Part shown: one piece after another, positions 39,821 to 50,038 of the stretch
Layout of the letters: each line of letters opens with the position of its first letter
Position numbering within the stretch: the stretch's first letter is position 1
From: Heyndrickxia sporothermodurans
Lineage (GTDB): Bacteria; Bacillota; Bacilli; Bacillales; Bacillaceae_C
Length of the DNA stretch: 64,000 bases
Assembly (NCBI GenBank): GCA_018333075.1
Contig: BORH01000008.1
Coordinates: 62,001-126,000, forward strand
Direction: 5' to 3'
Made by a program: the position numbers and the translations under genes
The notes under the pieces: model-generated
What the model saw: only the letters and a program-made list of their open reading frames with translations
Told to the model about the DNA's origin: nothing
Database searches by the model: none

Positions 39821-39864
39821 ACTTCCTTATTAGTAGATAAGGAAATTTCTCTATAAATTTCCTT
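39821..39864 (-). promoter_or_regulatory. Two mutually exclusive hairpins over the ywjG ribosome site
   Basis: Read on the minus strand, hairpin A pairs 39855-39864 with 39839-39848 (10 bp, AAGGAAATTT / AAATTTCCTT). Hairpin B pairs 39837-39844 with 39823-39830 (8 bp, TTCCTTAT / ATAAGGAA). They share 39839-39844, so only one can form. B hides the AAGGAA ribosome site. On the + strand, hairpin A has a T-rich tail and could instead stop read-through from pyrG. Confidence 0.5.
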
Positions 39865-39963
39865 TTATTTTTATTATTTTGCATTATCATTATTTAATAT
39901 AATGGTGATGTATAGTATTTATCAAAATGTTAGTTCTAAAGCAATGATTAAGCAGTTCTTAGA

Positions 39964-39993
39964 GCAGGAAAATGATAAATATAAATAGAATAT
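39964..39993 (+). promoter_or_regulatory. Sigma-H-type promoter of spo0F
   Basis: GCAGGAAAA (39964-39972), 12-bp spacer, ATAGAATAT (39985-39993). Every position fits the sigma-H consensus RnAGGAwww / RnnGAATww. B. subtilis spo0F is known to use sigma-H. The start would be near 40000, about 190 nt before the gene. The rest of 39865-40192 shows no clear Spo0A box. Confidence 0.7.
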
Positions 39994-40192
39994 ACATAAG
40001 TAAGATTACATAAATGGTGAAAAAAAGCAAAATAAAAAACAGAAGGGAGGATCTGATAAAGTTAAAAATTGTCACCGTGTTTGGTTAAATTTAAGACTAT
40101 TCTACTTGTTATAAAGTAGTTTGTTATATTTAGACTCTACATAATCATGCATTTCAAATGTCTACAAGATATTAGTTGGGGGGATTTTTTTA

Positions 40193-40561
40193 ATGGAGGA
40201 AAAGATTCTAATCGTTGATGATCAATTTGGTATTCGCATCCTATTAAATGAAGTATTGCAAAAGGAAGGGTATAAAACATTCCAAGCTGCAAATGGAGTA
40301 CAAGCATTAGAAATTACGAAAAAGCATTCTCCCGATCTCGTATTGTTAGATATGAAGATACCAGGTATGGATGGAATTGAAATATTGAAAAGAATGAAAG
40401 TTATTGACCCAGATATCCGTGTAATTATTATGACAGCATATGGTGAGTTAGATATGATTCAAGAAGCAAAAGATTTAGGTGCTTTAACACATTTTGCAAA
40501 GCCATTTGATATTGATGATATTAGAAAAGCGGTAAAGGATCACTTGCCTGTTAAAGGTTAA
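40193..40561 (+). CDS. spo0F: Sporulation phosphorelay response regulator Spo0F
   Basis: Single-domain response regulator of 122 residues that takes phosphate from the sporulation kinases and passes it to Spo0B. The acidic pair is Asp9-Asp10 in LIVDDQFG, the phosphorylated Asp53 lies in LLDMKIPG, Thr/Ser is in MTAYGE, and Lys103 in FAKPFD. No output domain, as expected. GGGGGG lies before the ATG, with T-rich spacing. The sigma-H promoter at 39964 fits expression at the onset of sporulation. fbaA follows 232 bp on. Confidence 0.98.
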   Translation: MEEKILIVDDQFGIRILLNEVLQKEGYKTFQAANGVQALEITKKHSPDLVLLDMKIPGMDGIEILKRMKVIDPDIRVIIMTAYGELDMIQEAKDLGALTHFAKPFDIDDIRKAVKDHLPVKG

Positions 40562-40792
40562 AGAAGAAAATTTCAAAAATTCTATCTTTATAACCGGGTG
40601 TAAGTTCATTGGTAAAAGAAAAAATAGTTTGGTATGATGAATTTGATATTTAAACTTGTATGATGTCAATTTGTTTGTTTAATCTATAGAAGAAGACAAT
40701 ATATTAAGCCTAATATCAATAGGCCTAAATACTCGCCTGAATCAGGATGAATAAAACATTTTGACAAGGTATTTTAAAGGAGGAAATTGAAT

Positions 40793-41650
40793 ATGCCATT
40801 AGTCTCTATGACTGAAATGTTGAACAAAGCAAAGGACGAACATTATGCTGTTGGTCAATTTAATATTAACAATCTAGAATTTACTCAAGCTATTCTTCTT
40901 GCTGCAGAGGAAGAAAAATCTCCAGTTATCCTTGGTGTTTCAGAGGGAGCAGGACGCTATATTGGTGGATTTAAAACAGTTGTGAAAATGGTCGAAGGTT
41001 TAATGGAGGACTATAAAATTACTGTGCCAGTTGCTATTCATTTAGATCACGGCTCAAGCTACGAAAAATGTGTTGAAGCAATTGATGCAGGATTTACTTC
41101 TGTTATGATTGATGCTTCACACCATCCATTTGAAGAAAATGTTGAAATTACTTCTAAAGTAGTGGAATATGCTCATTCTAAAGGTGTATCAGTAGAAGCT
41201 GAGCTTGGAACAGTTGGTGGTCAAGAAGATGACGTCGTTGCTAATGGTGTGATCTATGCTGATCCTACTGAATGTCAAGAATTAGTGAAACGTACTGGAA
41301 TTGATACACTTGCACCAGCTCTTGGTTCTGTACATGGACCATATAAAGGTGAGCCAAACCTTGGCTTTAAGGAAATGGAGGAAATTGGTGCTGCTACTGG
41401 TTTACCACTTGTTCTTCACGGTGGAACTGGCATTCCAACAAAAGATATACAAAAAGCTATCTCATTAGGTACTGCCAAGATTAATGTAAATACAGAAAAT
41501 CAAATTGCTTCTGCAAAGAAAGTTCGTGAAGTTCTTGCTGCAGATGCTGAAGTGTATGATCCACGTAAATATCTTGGACCAGCTCGTGACACAATTAAAG
41601 AAACTGTTATCGGCAAGATTCGTGAATTTGGGTCTTCTAATAAAGCATAA
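40793..41650 (+). CDS. fbaA: Class II fructose-1,6-bisphosphate aldolase
   Basis: Zinc-dependent glycolytic/gluconeogenic aldolase, 285 residues as in B. subtilis FbaA. It shows [10 protein letters not shown], the zinc ligand region [19 protein letters not shown] and [10 protein letters not shown]. Start ATG at 40793 with AAGGAGG nine bases upstream; the TTG six bases earlier is too near the ribosome site. Followed by a G/C-rich hairpin and then the transaldolase gene. Confidence 0.97.
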   Translation: MPLVSMTEMLNKAKDEHYAVGQFNINNLEFTQAILLAAEEEKSPVILGVSEGAGRYIGGFKTVVKMVEGLMEDYKITVPVAIHLDHGSSYEKCVEAIDAGFTSVMIDASHHPFEENVEITSKVVEYAHSKGVSVEAELGTVGGQEDDVVANGVIYADPTECQELVKRTGIDTLAPALGSVHGPYKGEPNLGFKEMEEIGAATGLPLVLHGGTGIPTKDIQKAISLGTAKINVNTENQIASAKKVREVLAADAEVYDPRKYLGPARDTIKETVIGKIREFGSSNKA

Positions 41651-41692
41651 TTGTATAGATAATCGAGTCAGCTTGTGAATTACAGCTATTAG

Positions 41693-41717
41693 GAAACCGC
41701 CTTTTTAGGGCGGTTTC
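41693..41717 (+). other. Hairpin between fbaA and tal
   Basis: GAAACCGCC / GGCGGTTTC with a 7-nt loop, not followed by a T run. It could be a weak or factor-dependent terminator or an mRNA processing or stability element separating abundant fbaA from tal. Confidence 0.55.
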
Positions 41718-41751
41718 AGTGTATTCAAAATTTCAATTAGGGGTGGAAAAA

Positions 41752-42402
41752 ATGAAATTTTTTATAGATACAGCAAATATGGAAGAAATTCAACAGGCAT
41801 TTGAATTAGGAATCGTATCAGGTGTAACAACTAATCCTTCTCTTGTAGCTAAAGAAAAAAATGTTTCTTTCCATGATCGTTTAAAAGAAATTACAAATTT
41901 AGTACCTGGATCCGTTAGTGCTGAGGTTATTGCTCTAGATGCTGAAGGAATGGTGAAGGAGGGAAGAGAGCTAGCGAAAATAGCTCCAAATATTACAATC
42001 AAAGTTCCAATGACCCCTGAAGGCTTAAAAGCTGTACATATTTTTAATGCTGAAGGAATAAAAACAAATGTAACCTTAATTTTTAGTGCAAATCAAGCAT
42101 TATTAGCGGCTAGAGCAGGTGCGACATATGTTTCTCCTTTCTTAGGAAGACTTGAGGATATCGGTCATAATGGAGTTGAGCTTATTTCGACAATATCAGA
42201 AATTTTCGCTATACATCAAATTAAAACCGAAATCATTGCAGCTTCCATTCGTCATCCTCAACATGTTACAGATGCTGCTTTAGCTGGAGCGCATATAGCT
42301 ACTGTACCATTTAAAGTTATTAATCAATTATTTAAACATCCACTAACGGATAAAGGGATCGAACAATTTTTGCAAGATTGGAATACTCGTTTGAAAAAAT
42401 AA
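41752..42402 (+). CDS. tal: Transaldolase (small, MipB/TalC type)
   Basis: Pentose-phosphate enzyme of the short subfamily, 216 residues. [28 protein letters not shown] opens the barrel; the Schiff-base lysine lies in [20 protein letters not shown] and [10 protein letters not shown] are typical. Start ATG at 41752 with AGGGGTGG upstream; an in-frame ATG at 41719 lies inside the preceding hairpin region. Same order as B. subtilis fbaA-ywjH. Some members of this subfamily are fructose-6-phosphate aldolases, which cannot be ruled out. Confidence 0.94.
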   Translation: MKFFIDTANMEEIQQAFELGIVSGVTTNPSLVAKEKNVSFHDRLKEITNLVPGSVSAEVIALDAEGMVKEGRELAKIAPNITIKVPMTPEGLKAVHIFNAEGIKTNVTLIFSANQALLAARAGATYVSPFLGRLEDIGHNGVELISTISEIFAIHQIKTEIIAASIRHPQHVTDAALAGAHIATVPFKVINQLFKHPLTDKGIEQFLQDWNTRLKK

Positions 42403-42615
42403 AAAATTTAAAAGTTTTACCGTACTAATAATAAAAAATATGTTTGGCAAAACTAATATTATTTAGAACTATTTCCCATATTCGTTTTTATAATGATTGT
42501 GTAATATGTTAAAGTCTTGTGCTTGATTGATCTATTTCACTACTTAATCAATTTAAAAGGTAAAACAATGGTTGATAAGAAGAGTTTTGTTTCATTCTTA
42601 ACTGATATATTGGTT

Positions 42616-42685
42616 CATTCATGTGAATGTATCTCATGCCTTTCAGCCGAGCTGAAAGGTTGACCTGTATAAAGGAATGTATAAT
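42616..42685. promoter_or_regulatory. Two palindromes and a promoter-like sequence upstream of murA
   Basis: CATTCATGTGAATG (42616-42629) is a perfect 6-2-6 palindrome. CCTTTCAGC / GCTGAAAGG (42639-42659) is a 9-bp stem with a 3-nt loop. TTGACC (42660-42665) and TATAAT (42680-42685) follow, but with only 14 bp between them. The rest of the 42403-42866 gap is A/T-rich and shows nothing else. Confidence 0.45.
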
Positions 42686-42866
42686 GATAGAATATCTAAA
42701 ATATGTTCATTTATAGAGGTCATAAATGAGCCAAACATATTTGTGAACAATTATTTAGTCAGATTGTAAGAAGCCTATTTATATGAGTTTTCGTTTAATC
42801 ATCTCAAAATTCACGAAAAAAAAGCTGAAAATAGCTAATGTTTTTGGTCTTGGAAGGGAGTCTAAA

Positions 42867-44153
42867 ATGGAAAAATTGAAGATTGCAGGGGGATATCCAT
42901 TAAAAGGAACAATAAAAGTTAGTGGCGCGAAAAATAGTGCTGTTGCTTTGATTCCTGCTACAATCCTTGCCGAATCCCCTGTAACAATTGAAGGCTTGCC
43001 AGATATTTCAGATGTAGCTACATTAAAAACATTATTAGAAGAAATTGGTGGAGAGGTTTTCTTTGAGGATGGGAATATGGTCGTTGATCCGACCAAAATG
43101 GTTTCAATGCCCCTTCCGAATGGAAAAGTGAAAAAGCTTAGAGCCTCATATTACTTGATGGGTGCGATGCTTGGTAGATTTAATAAAGCTGTCATAGGAT
43201 TACCTGGAGGTTGTCATCTAGGCCCTAGGCCAATTGATCAACATATTAAAGGCTTTGAAGCGCTTGGAGCAAAGGTAACAAATGAACAGGGAGCTATTTA
43301 TTTACGTGCCGATGAGTTAAGAGGGGCAAGAATTTACTTAGATGTCGTTAGTGTTGGAGCAACGATAAATATAATGTTGGCGGCTGTTAAAGCAAAAGGT
43401 AAAACAATTATCGAAAATGCAGCCAAGGAGCCAGAAATAATTGATGTTGCCACGTTACTGACAAATATGGGAGCAAAGATAAAGGGTGCAGGAACCGATG
43501 TTATTCGTATCGAAGGTGTTGAAACTTTAAAGGGGTGCCGTCATACAATTATTCCGGACAGAATTGAAGCAGGAACATTTATGCTCTTAGGAGCAGCTGC
43601 AGGGGAAGGGGTACTTATTGATAATGTAATCCCCCATCATTTAGAATCATTAACGGCAAAGCTTCGAGAAATGGGTATACCAATTGAAGTAAGCGATGAG
43701 CAAATTTTCATTGGCAAAGGAGAAAAGCTAAAAGCGGTTGATATTAAAACGCTTGTTTATCCTGGTTTTCCAACAGATTTGCAGCAACCATTTACAAGCC
43801 TCTTAACAAAGGCTGAAGGTTCTTCAGTTGTTACAGATACGATATATTCTGCTCGTTTTAAACATATTGATGAACTTCGGAGAATGAATGCAAATATTAA
43901 AGTAGAAGGAAGATCGGCAATTATTAATGGGCCAACAACCCTTCAAGGAGCAAAAGTAAAAGCGAGTGACTTAAGAGCAGGAGCCGCATTGGTAATTGCA
44001 GGACTAATGGCAGAGGGGATTACTGAAGTTACGGGTTTAGAGCATATTGATCGTGGCTATAGTAATCTTGTTGAAAAGCTTGAAGGCTTAGGAGCAACCA
44101 TCTGGCGTGAAAAAATGACAGAAGAAGAAGTAGAGCAGCAAAAAAGTTTATAA
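42867..44153 (+). CDS. murA: UDP-N-acetylglucosamine 1-carboxyvinyltransferase (MurA family)
   Basis: First committed step of peptidoglycan synthesis: transfers enolpyruvate from PEP to UDP-GlcNAc. 428 residues. Lys22-Asn23 in [10 protein letters not shown], the fosfomycin-target Cys116 in [13 protein letters not shown], and FPTDLQQPF and [12 protein letters not shown] near the end. Start ATG at 42867 with AAGGGAG upstream; a reading frame extends 28 codons further but lacks a site. By position (tal before, glpX after) it matches the second Bacillus paralogue, MurAB/MurZ. Confidence 0.95.
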   Translation: MEKLKIAGGYPLKGTIKVSGAKNSAVALIPATILAESPVTIEGLPDISDVATLKTLLEEIGGEVFFEDGNMVVDPTKMVSMPLPNGKVKKLRASYYLMGAMLGRFNKAVIGLPGGCHLGPRPIDQHIKGFEALGAKVTNEQGAIYLRADELRGARIYLDVVSVGATINIMLAAVKAKGKTIIENAAKEPEIIDVATLLTNMGAKIKGAGTDVIRIEGVETLKGCRHTIIPDRIEAGTFMLLGAAAGEGVLIDNVIPHHLESLTAKLREMGIPIEVSDEQIFIGKGEKLKAVDIKTLVYPGFPTDLQQPFTSLLTKAEGSSVVTDTIYSARFKHIDELRRMNANIKVEGRSAIINGPTTLQGAKVKASDLRAGAALVIAGLMAEGITEVTGLEHIDRGYSNLVEKLEGLGATIWREKMTEEEVEQQKSL

Positions 44154-44274
44154 AACGATGTCCTTTGAATAGAATCAACAAAACTTTTGTTAAATGTGCT
44201 ATAATAAAAAGGAATTGTGTTATACCATTTGTGGTTAAACAACAAAAGTTGTTGATGATATAGGAGGAAGAATG

Positions 44275-45240
44275 ATGGAACGAAGCTTATCGATGGAGTT
44301 AGTTCGTGTAACTGAGGCAGCTGCGCTTGCTTCTGCTCGTCTAATGGGGAGAGGGAAAAAGCCTGAGGCTGATGATGCCGCTACTTCTGCTATGCGAGAT
44401 GTATTTGATACAATCCCAATGAAAGGTACAGTAGTTATTGGAGAAGGTGAAATGGACGAAGCTCCAATGTTATACATTGGGGAAAAGCTTGGTACTGGCT
44501 ATGGACCGAGAGTGGATGTTGCTGTAGATCCGCTTGAAGGAACCAATATCGTTGCATCAGGAGGATGGAATGCATTAGCGGTGTTAGCGGTAGCAGACCA
44601 TGGAAATTTGCTTCATGCTCCAGATATGTACATGGATAAAATTGCTGTAGGACCAGAAGCTGTTGGACAAATAGATATTAATGCATCTGTTCTAGATAAT
44701 CTTAAAGCGGTAGCAAGAGCAAAAAACAAAGATATTGAGGATGTTGTGGCAACTGTTCTAAATAGACCAAGGCATGAACATATTATTGCACAACTACGGG
44801 AAGCTGGAGCAAGAATTAAACTTATTAATGATGGCGATGTAGCTGGTGCCATTAATACAGCCTTTGATCATACTGGTGTAGATATTTTATTTGGATCTGG
44901 CGGTGCTCCAGAAGGAGTTATTGCTGCTGTTGCGTTAAAATGCTTGGGAGGGGAATTGCAAGGCAGACTTCTTCCTCAAAACGAAGCTGAAATACAACGC
45001 TGTGCAAAGATGGGCTTAGATGATATAAATAAAGTATTGCGAATGGAAGATCTCGTTCGTGGAGATGACTGCATCTTTTCAGCAACAGGAGTTACCGATG
45101 GAGAGCTTCTTCGAGGAGTACAATTTAAAGGATCTTATGGATCCACACATTCAGTAGTTATGCGTGCAAAGTCTGGAACCGTTCGTTTTATAGATGGGCG
45201 ACATAGCTTAAAGAAAAAACCGAATCTAGTAATTAAGTAA
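44275..45240 (+). CDS. glpX: Class II fructose-1,6-bisphosphatase GlpX
   Basis: Gluconeogenic phosphatase, 321 residues as in B. subtilis Glp[17 protein letters not shown] and DPLEGTNI carry the metal and phosphate ligands; [10 protein letters not shown] and the final [15 protein letters not shown] are typical. Two ATGs in tandem; the second (44275) has GGAGG at the better distance of seven bases. Between murA and rho as in B. subtilis. Followed by a long hairpin at 45280. Confidence 0.97.
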   Translation: MERSLSMELVRVTEAAALASARLMGRGKKPEADDAATSAMRDVFDTIPMKGTVVIGEGEMDEAPMLYIGEKLGTGYGPRVDVAVDPLEGTNIVASGGWNALAVLAVADHGNLLHAPDMYMDKIAVGPEAVGQIDINASVLDNLKAVARAKNKDIEDVVATVLNRPRHEHIIAQLREAGARIKLINDGDVAGAINTAFDHTGVDILFGSGGAPEGVIAAVALKCLGGELQGRLLPQNEAEIQRCAKMGLDDINKVLRMEDLVRGDDCIFSATGVTDGELLRGVQFKGSYGSTHSVVMRAKSGTVRFIDGRHSLKKKPNLVIK

Positions 45241-45279
45241 GGATGCCATATAAAGTCTTTAAAAACCTTTCCAAATATT

Positions 45280-45317
45280 AATAAATTTGTACAGGTTCAT
45301 CCCTGTGCAAATTTATT
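45280..45317 (+). terminator. Hairpin after glpX
   Basis: AATAAATTTGTACAGG / CCTGTGCAAATTTATT, 16 bp with one G-U pair, followed by a C/T-rich stretch (TTCCTTTTTATT) rather than a pure T run. Confidence 0.65.
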
Positions 45318-45635
45318 TCCTTCCTTTTTATTGATTCTTTTTCGTAGATATGGTTAAAATAGATATTGTTTTGTATTATTAATAATGAACTTCAAAAGCT
45401 TCTAAATCTTCGTTATTTTCTGATTATACTCTTTCCTTCATCTCTATTGATTGAATAGGGTCTTACAGCAGGTACTCTCATTAACCTTAGGTGAGAACTT
45501 CTTAGTCACCATCATGAAAATACAGGGTTTCCTCTAGTTATTCGTTTTTATCGGATACGTTCATGATGATTTTTAAATGTAACGCAATATTTATATGAAT
45601 CTTAGTCATTGAAAAAATTAAAGTGTGGTGTAGAT
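45318..45635. other. rho leader/upstream region
   Basis: About 320 bp before rho with no ORF. A TCTC / GAGA hairpin lies near 45477-45495 around AACCTTAGGT. B. subtilis rho has a long, autoregulated leader; a similar role is possible here. No clear promoter was identified. Confidence 0.35.
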
Positions 45636-46919
45636 ATGGAAAGTTTATCAATTTCAAGTCTTGATAATATGACATTAAAGGAACTGTACGCATTAGCACG
45701 TGAGTATAAAGTTTCCTACTATAGTAAATTAACAAAAAAAGAATTAATTTTTGCGATTTTAAAAGCACGAGCTGAACAAGAGGGCTATTTCTTTATGGAA
45801 GGTGTTCTGGAAATTATTCAATCTGAAGGCTTTGGGTTCTTAAGACCAATTAATTACTCCCCAAGTTCAGAGGATATTTATATTTCTGCCTCTCAAATTC
45901 GCCGATTTGATTTAAGAAATGGAGATAAAGTCTCTGGAAAAGTACGGCCTCCTAAAGAGAATGAACGCTACTATGGTTTACTTCATGTAGAAGCTGTTAA
46001 TGGAGATAATCCTGAAACAGCAAAAGAGCGAGTGCATTTTCCTGCACTAACACCATTATATCCAGACAGACAAATTAAATTAGAAACAGCTTCTAATAAA
46101 CTATCTACCCGGATTATGGATTTAATTTCTCCTGTAGGCTTTGGACAGCGTGGTTTAATTGTCGCTCCACCAAAGGCTGGAAAAACAATGTTATTAAAAG
46201 AGATAGCTAATTCAATCACAACAAACAATCCTGATGCAGAACTAATTGTCTTATTAATTGATGAGCGTCCTGAAGAAGTTACAGATATTGAACGTTCGGT
46301 TAATGCAGAGGTGGTTAGCTCTACCTTTGATGAAGTTCCTGAGAACCATATTAAAGTGGCGGAACTAGTTTTGGAAAGAGCGATGAGGCTTGTTGAGCAT
46401 AAGCGGGATGTTATTATACTTATGGACAGTATTACTCGTCTAGCTCGAGCTTACAATTTAGTTATTCCTCCAAGTGGAAGAACACTTTCAGGTGGTATTG
46501 ATCCTGCGGCATTCCATAGACCGAAACGCTTTTTTGGAGCGGCACGTAATATCGAGGAAGGCGGAAGTTTAACTATTTTAGCAACTGCACTTGTTGAAAC
46601 TGGATCTCGAATGGATGATGTAATTTACGAGGAGTTTAAAGGAACAGGAAATATGGAATTACATTTAGATCGTTCGTTGTCTGAAAAACGCATATTCCCT
46701 GCAATAGATATTCGCCGCTCAGGAACTCGTAAGGAAGAATTATTAGTACCGAAAGAACATTTAGATAAGCTATGGGCAATACGTAAATCTATGACAGATT
46801 CTCCAGATTTTGTAGAAAGATTTTTACGGAAGTTGAAGAGAACAAAATCTAACGAAGAATTTTTTGAAGTGCTTTCAGCTGAAATGAAGGGCAGTACAAC
46901 AGGAAGACGGACTGTATAA
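45636..46919 (+). CDS. rho: Transcription termination factor Rho
   Basis: Hexameric RNA helicase that ends transcription. 427 residues. The N-terminal helical part has [16 protein letters not shown], the RNA-binding cold-shock-like domain [20 protein letters not shown], Walker [12 protein letters not shown], Walker [16 protein letters not shown], and the Q- and R-loop region [13 protein letters not shown]. Start ATG at 45636 with a modest GGTG site. Almost identical in layout to B. subtilis Rho. rpmE follows under its own promoter. Confidence 0.98.
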   Translation: MESLSISSLDNMTLKELYALAREYKVSYYSKLTKKELIFAILKARAEQEGYFFMEGVLEIIQSEGFGFLRPINYSPSSEDIYISASQIRRFDLRNGDKVSGKVRPPKENERYYGLLHVEAVNGDNPETAKERVHFPALTPLYPDRQIKLETASNKLSTRIMDLISPVGFGQRGLIVAPPKAGKTMLLKEIANSITTNNPDAELIVLLIDERPEEVTDIERSVNAEVVSSTFDEVPENHIKVAELVLERAMRLVEHKRDVIILMDSITRLARAYNLVIPPSGRTLSGGIDPAAFHRPKRFFGAARNIEEGGSLTILATALVETGSRMDDVIYEEFKGTGNMELHLDRSLSEKRIFPAIDIRRSGTRKEELLVPKEHLDKLWAIRKSMTDSPDFVERFLRKLKRTKSNEEFFEVLSAEMKGSTTGRRTV

Positions 46920-46960
46920 TTTTAGTGAATAAATGGAAGTTATTTGTTAATATTGAGTTG

Positions 46961-46989
46961 TTGCATTTCAAAATATAGCTTGTTATAAT
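46961..46989 (+). promoter_or_regulatory. Sigma-A promoter of rpmE
   Basis: TTGCAT (46961-46966), 17-bp spacer, TATAAT (46984-46989). It leaves a leader of about 120 nt before rpmE. Confidence 0.75.
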
Positions 46990-47094
46990 ATATCCATGTG
47001 TTTGTGAAATTCTTATGGTTGAGTGGAAGGTTTGCAGTTTAACTTTCTAAGGAAAAGAAACCATATAGAAATATATAACTCTGTTTCGTAATGA

Positions 47095-47325
<231 letters not shown>

Positions 47326-47329
47326 TAAA

Positions 47330-47358
47330 AAAACAGGCAAGAACGCTTGCCTGTTTTT
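47330..47358 (+). terminator. Terminator of rpmE
   Basis: AACAGGCAAG / CTTGCCTGTT with a 4-nt loop and a T run, within a few bases of the stop. Confidence 0.95.
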
Positions 47359-47498
47359 TATTTCTTTATAAAAGATTAATTACATAGAAATGTTGATAAA
47401 AGCAAGAATTCATCAACATTTCTTTCAAATACAGTGTCATAAAAAGTAATCATTACTTTGTAACAAGTATAAATTTGAGTCGGAGAGGAACTAATACG

Positions 47499-48116
47499 AT
47501 GTATGTTATGAATCATTCAGGTTGGATTGAGGTCATATGTGGCAGTATGTTTTCAGGAAAATCGGAAGAGCTGATTAGACGTGTACGCCGTGCACAATTT
47601 GCTAAACAGGAAATTGCCGTTTTTAAACCACAATTGGATAATCGTTATAGTAAAGAAGCGGTTGTTTCACATAATGGTACCTCTGTTATTGCCCATCCGA
47701 TTGAACGGGCTAGCGATATCTTTAAGAAAATAACTTCTAATGTAGATATAATTGCAATTGATGAAGCACAATTTTTTGATGAAGAAATTGTTGATGTTGT
47801 TCAAACCTTAGCAAATAGTGGGCATAGGATAATTTTAGCGGGTCTTGATCAAGATTTCCGCGGTGTTCCTTTTGGGCCAATGCCCAAATTAATGGCGATA
47901 GCAGAATTAGTAACTAAATTGCAGGCTGTTTGTACAGTTTGTGGTTCTCCTGCAAGTCGTACTCAGCGCCTGATTAATGGGAAGCCAGCTTGTGCGGATG
48001 ACCCAGTCATTTTAGTTGGAGCGTCCGAGGCTTATGAAGCTCGTTGTCGTCATCATCATGAAGTGCCATCAGGAATGAGTGTTTCGACAGATCAAATAGT
48101 TAATCAAATAAAGTAA
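47499..48116 (+). CDS. tdk: Thymidine kinase (type II)
   Basis: Salvage enzyme phosphorylating thymidine and deoxyuridine. 205 residues. P-loop [11 protein letters not shown] at about 17-28, [25 protein letters not shown], and the structural zinc site [14 protein letters not shown] with the later CRHHH. Start ATG at 47499 with GAGAGG upstream; an in-frame TTG at 47475 overlaps that site. Own terminator. Confidence 0.97.
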   Translation: MYVMNHSGWIEVICGSMFSGKSEELIRRVRRAQFAKQEIAVFKPQLDNRYSKEAVVSHNGTSVIAHPIERASDIFKKITSNVDIIAIDEAQFFDEEIVDVVQTLANSGHRIILAGLDQDFRGVPFGPMPKLMAIAELVTKLQAVCTVCGSPASRTQRLINGKPACADDPVILVGASEAYEARCRHHHEVPSGMSVSTDQIVNQIK

Positions 48117-48146
48117 GCTCCCATATTTTTTATGGGAGTTTTTTTA
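48117..48146 (+). terminator. Terminator of tdk
   Basis: CTCCCATA / TATGGGAG stem and TTTTTTT, directly after the stop. Confidence 0.95.
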
Positions 48147-48291
48147 TTAATAATAAAAATAAATTTCATAAAACAGAAAAACGATTTGTCAAATCTTGAG
48201 GGCATAATCGTTTACTGCAGTTAAGTTTCAGGTCCGAGTCTTACATAAACTATTCCCTATAGGAAAACATAATCCCATGGAGGTGTTTATC

Positions 48292-48690
48292 ATGTGGAGA
48301 AAGACAATTGGTTTTTTTATTGTTATAGGGCTGCTTGCTGGCTGCGGTTCTAATCAGTTAAATAACAATGCAGTTACGAATAATAAACAAAATAAAATGA
48401 GGAAGATTTCAAGCAATCCAACTGATCAAAATCCAAATATGGTTGATTTAAGACAGGGAAACCCTAAAACAGTTGGAAACGATGTAGATAATGCAAAATA
48501 TGTAGTTAGGCACTATAAAGATTATAAAGATCCAACAGTGTGGATAAATGGCAATAATATGTGGGTAACTGCCCATACTAATCGAAGCTTAACTGCAAAT
48601 AAACGCATGAAAGAAGAAGCAGCACTTCATAAAAAATTAATCCAAGCATTACCAAGATACGATATTAATGTGAAAATAGAAGAGAAGTAA
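48292..48690 (+). CDS. Lipoprotein, YhcN/YlaJ-like
   Basis: 132 residues with a lipoprotein signal: MWRKTIGFFIVIGLLAGC, where LLAGC is the lipobox, so Cys18 would be lipidated. An Asn/Gln-rich linker follows, then a small domain with DNAKYVVRHYKDYKDPTVWI and VTAHTNRSL. The layout resembles sporulation lipoproteins of the YhcN/YlaJ family; this is a pattern judgement. GGAGGTG precedes the ATG at 48292; an ATG five codons earlier falls in that site. Single gene between tdk and prfA with its own terminator. Confidence 0.8.
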   Translation: MWRKTIGFFIVIGLLAGCGSNQLNNNAVTNNKQNKMRKISSNPTDQNPNMVDLRQGNPKTVGNDVDNAKYVVRHYKDYKDPTVWINGNNMWVTAHTNRSLTANKRMKEEAALHKKLIQALPRYDINVKIEEK

Positions 48691-48700
48691 AGATTGATTG

Positions 48701-48732
48701 ATGCCAGAACCAATTAGGATCTGGCATTTTTA
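48701..48732 (+). terminator. Terminator after the lipoprotein gene
   Basis: ATGCCAGA / TCTGGCAT with TTTTTAT. Confidence 0.9.
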
Positions 48733-48967
48733 TAAGAATATGTTAACGATTATTGCTACAAAGTAGCTTCTCTAATAAGGAAATTATAAAAGTGACGGCT
48801 AGGGCTTATATGAAAGTAGCCTTTTCATTTCTGTGCTTTACTCTTATAGCTTGGGTATACTATAATAGTACTGTTATGGACAAATAGAAAGTGTGAGTTC
48901 TTAAAGGTTGAAAAGGATTAAAATCTGGCCAATCTGAGCCTCCACTTTGATATAGAGGTGAAAGGCA

Positions 48968-50038
48968 ATGTTTGATCGATTGCAAGCAGTGGAAGATCGT
49001 TATGAAAAGCTAAATGAGCTTTTAAGCGATCCAGAAATTGTAAATGACACGAAAAAGCTAAGAGAATACTCCAAAGAACAATCAGACATCCAAGAAACTG
49101 TTATGGTTTATCGTGAATATAAAGATGTACAACAACAATATAAAGATGCAAAAGCTATGTTAGAAGAAAAGCTAGATGCAGAAATGAAGGAAATGGTGAA
49201 AGAAGAGATCAATGAATTAGAGGAACAAATTGAAAACTTCGAAGAACGTTTAAAAATCCTTCTTGTACCGAAAGATCCTAACGATGATAAAAACGTTATT
49301 ATGGAAATTCGCGGAGCAGCTGGCGGTGATGAAGCTGCACTATTTGCTGGAGATTTGTACCGTATGTACAGTCGTTTTGCTGAAACTCAAGGGTGGAAAA
49401 CAGAAGTCATTGAAGCAAGTACAACAGGTGTTGGTGGTTATAAAGAAATTATCTTTATGATTAATGGGAAAGGGGCCTTTTCAAAATTAAAGTTTGAAAA
49501 TGGTGCCCATCGTGTTCAACGTGTTCCTGAAACAGAATCAGGTGGTCGAATTCATACATCTACAGCTACTGTTGCCGTTCTTCCAGAGGCAGAGGAAGTA
49601 GAAGTGGAAATCCACGAAAAGGATATTCGTGTAGATACATTTGCTTCAAGTGGACCTGGTGGACAAAGTGTTAATACAACTATGTCTGCTGTACGTTTAA
49701 CACATATCCCAACAGGTACAGTAGTTTCTTGTCAGGATGAAAAATCACAAATTAAAAATAAAGAAAAAGCTATGAAAGTGTTACGTGCGCGTGTTTATGA
49801 CAAATTCCAACAGGAAGCACAAGCAGAATATGATGCAAACAGAAAATCTGCTGTAGGTACAGGAGATCGTTCTGAACGTATTCGTACTTATAATTTTCCG
49901 CAAAACCGTGTAACCGATCATCGAATTGGATTAACGATTCAAAAATTGGATCAAATCCTTCAAGGAAAAATAGACGAGATTATTGATGCTCTTATTTTAG
50001 AGGATCAATCTCATAAACTTGAAAGTGTGAACGATTAA
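48968..50038 (+). CDS. prfA: Peptide chain release factor 1
   Basis: Recognises UAA and UAG and triggers peptide release. 356 residues. The stop-codon reading tripeptide P-x-T is PET (187-189) in [14 protein letters not shown]; the catalytic GGQ is at 231-233 in [16 protein letters not shown] precedes the ATG. Its stop overlaps the prmC start by one base (TAATG), coupling it to the enzyme that methylates its GGQ glutamine. Confidence 0.98.
   Translation: MFDRLQAVEDRYEKLNELLSDPEIVNDTKKLREYSKEQSDIQETVMVYREYKDVQQQYKDAKAMLEEKLDAEMKEMVKEEINELEEQIENFEERLKILLVPKDPNDDKNVIMEIRGAAGGDEAALFAGDLYRMYSRFAETQGWKTEVIEASTTGVGGYKEIIFMINGKGAFSKLKFENGAHRVQRVPETESGGRIHTSTATVAVLPEAEEVEVEIHEKDIRVDTFASSGPGGQSVNTTMSAVRLTHIPTGTVVSCQDEKSQIKNKEKAMKVLRARVYDKFQQEAQAEYDANRKSAVGTGDRSERIRTYNFPQNRVTDHRIGLTIQKLDQILQGKIDEIIDALILEDQSHKLESVND

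Noticed and set aside
39902-39990. 28-codon ORF (starting MVMYSIYQNV) upstream of spo0F
   Set aside because: No ribosome site before the ATG, and it overlaps the sigma-H promoter.
48538-48546. Perfect DnaA box TGTGGATAA
   Set aside because: A single box inside the lipoprotein coding sequence with no second box near; expected by chance.
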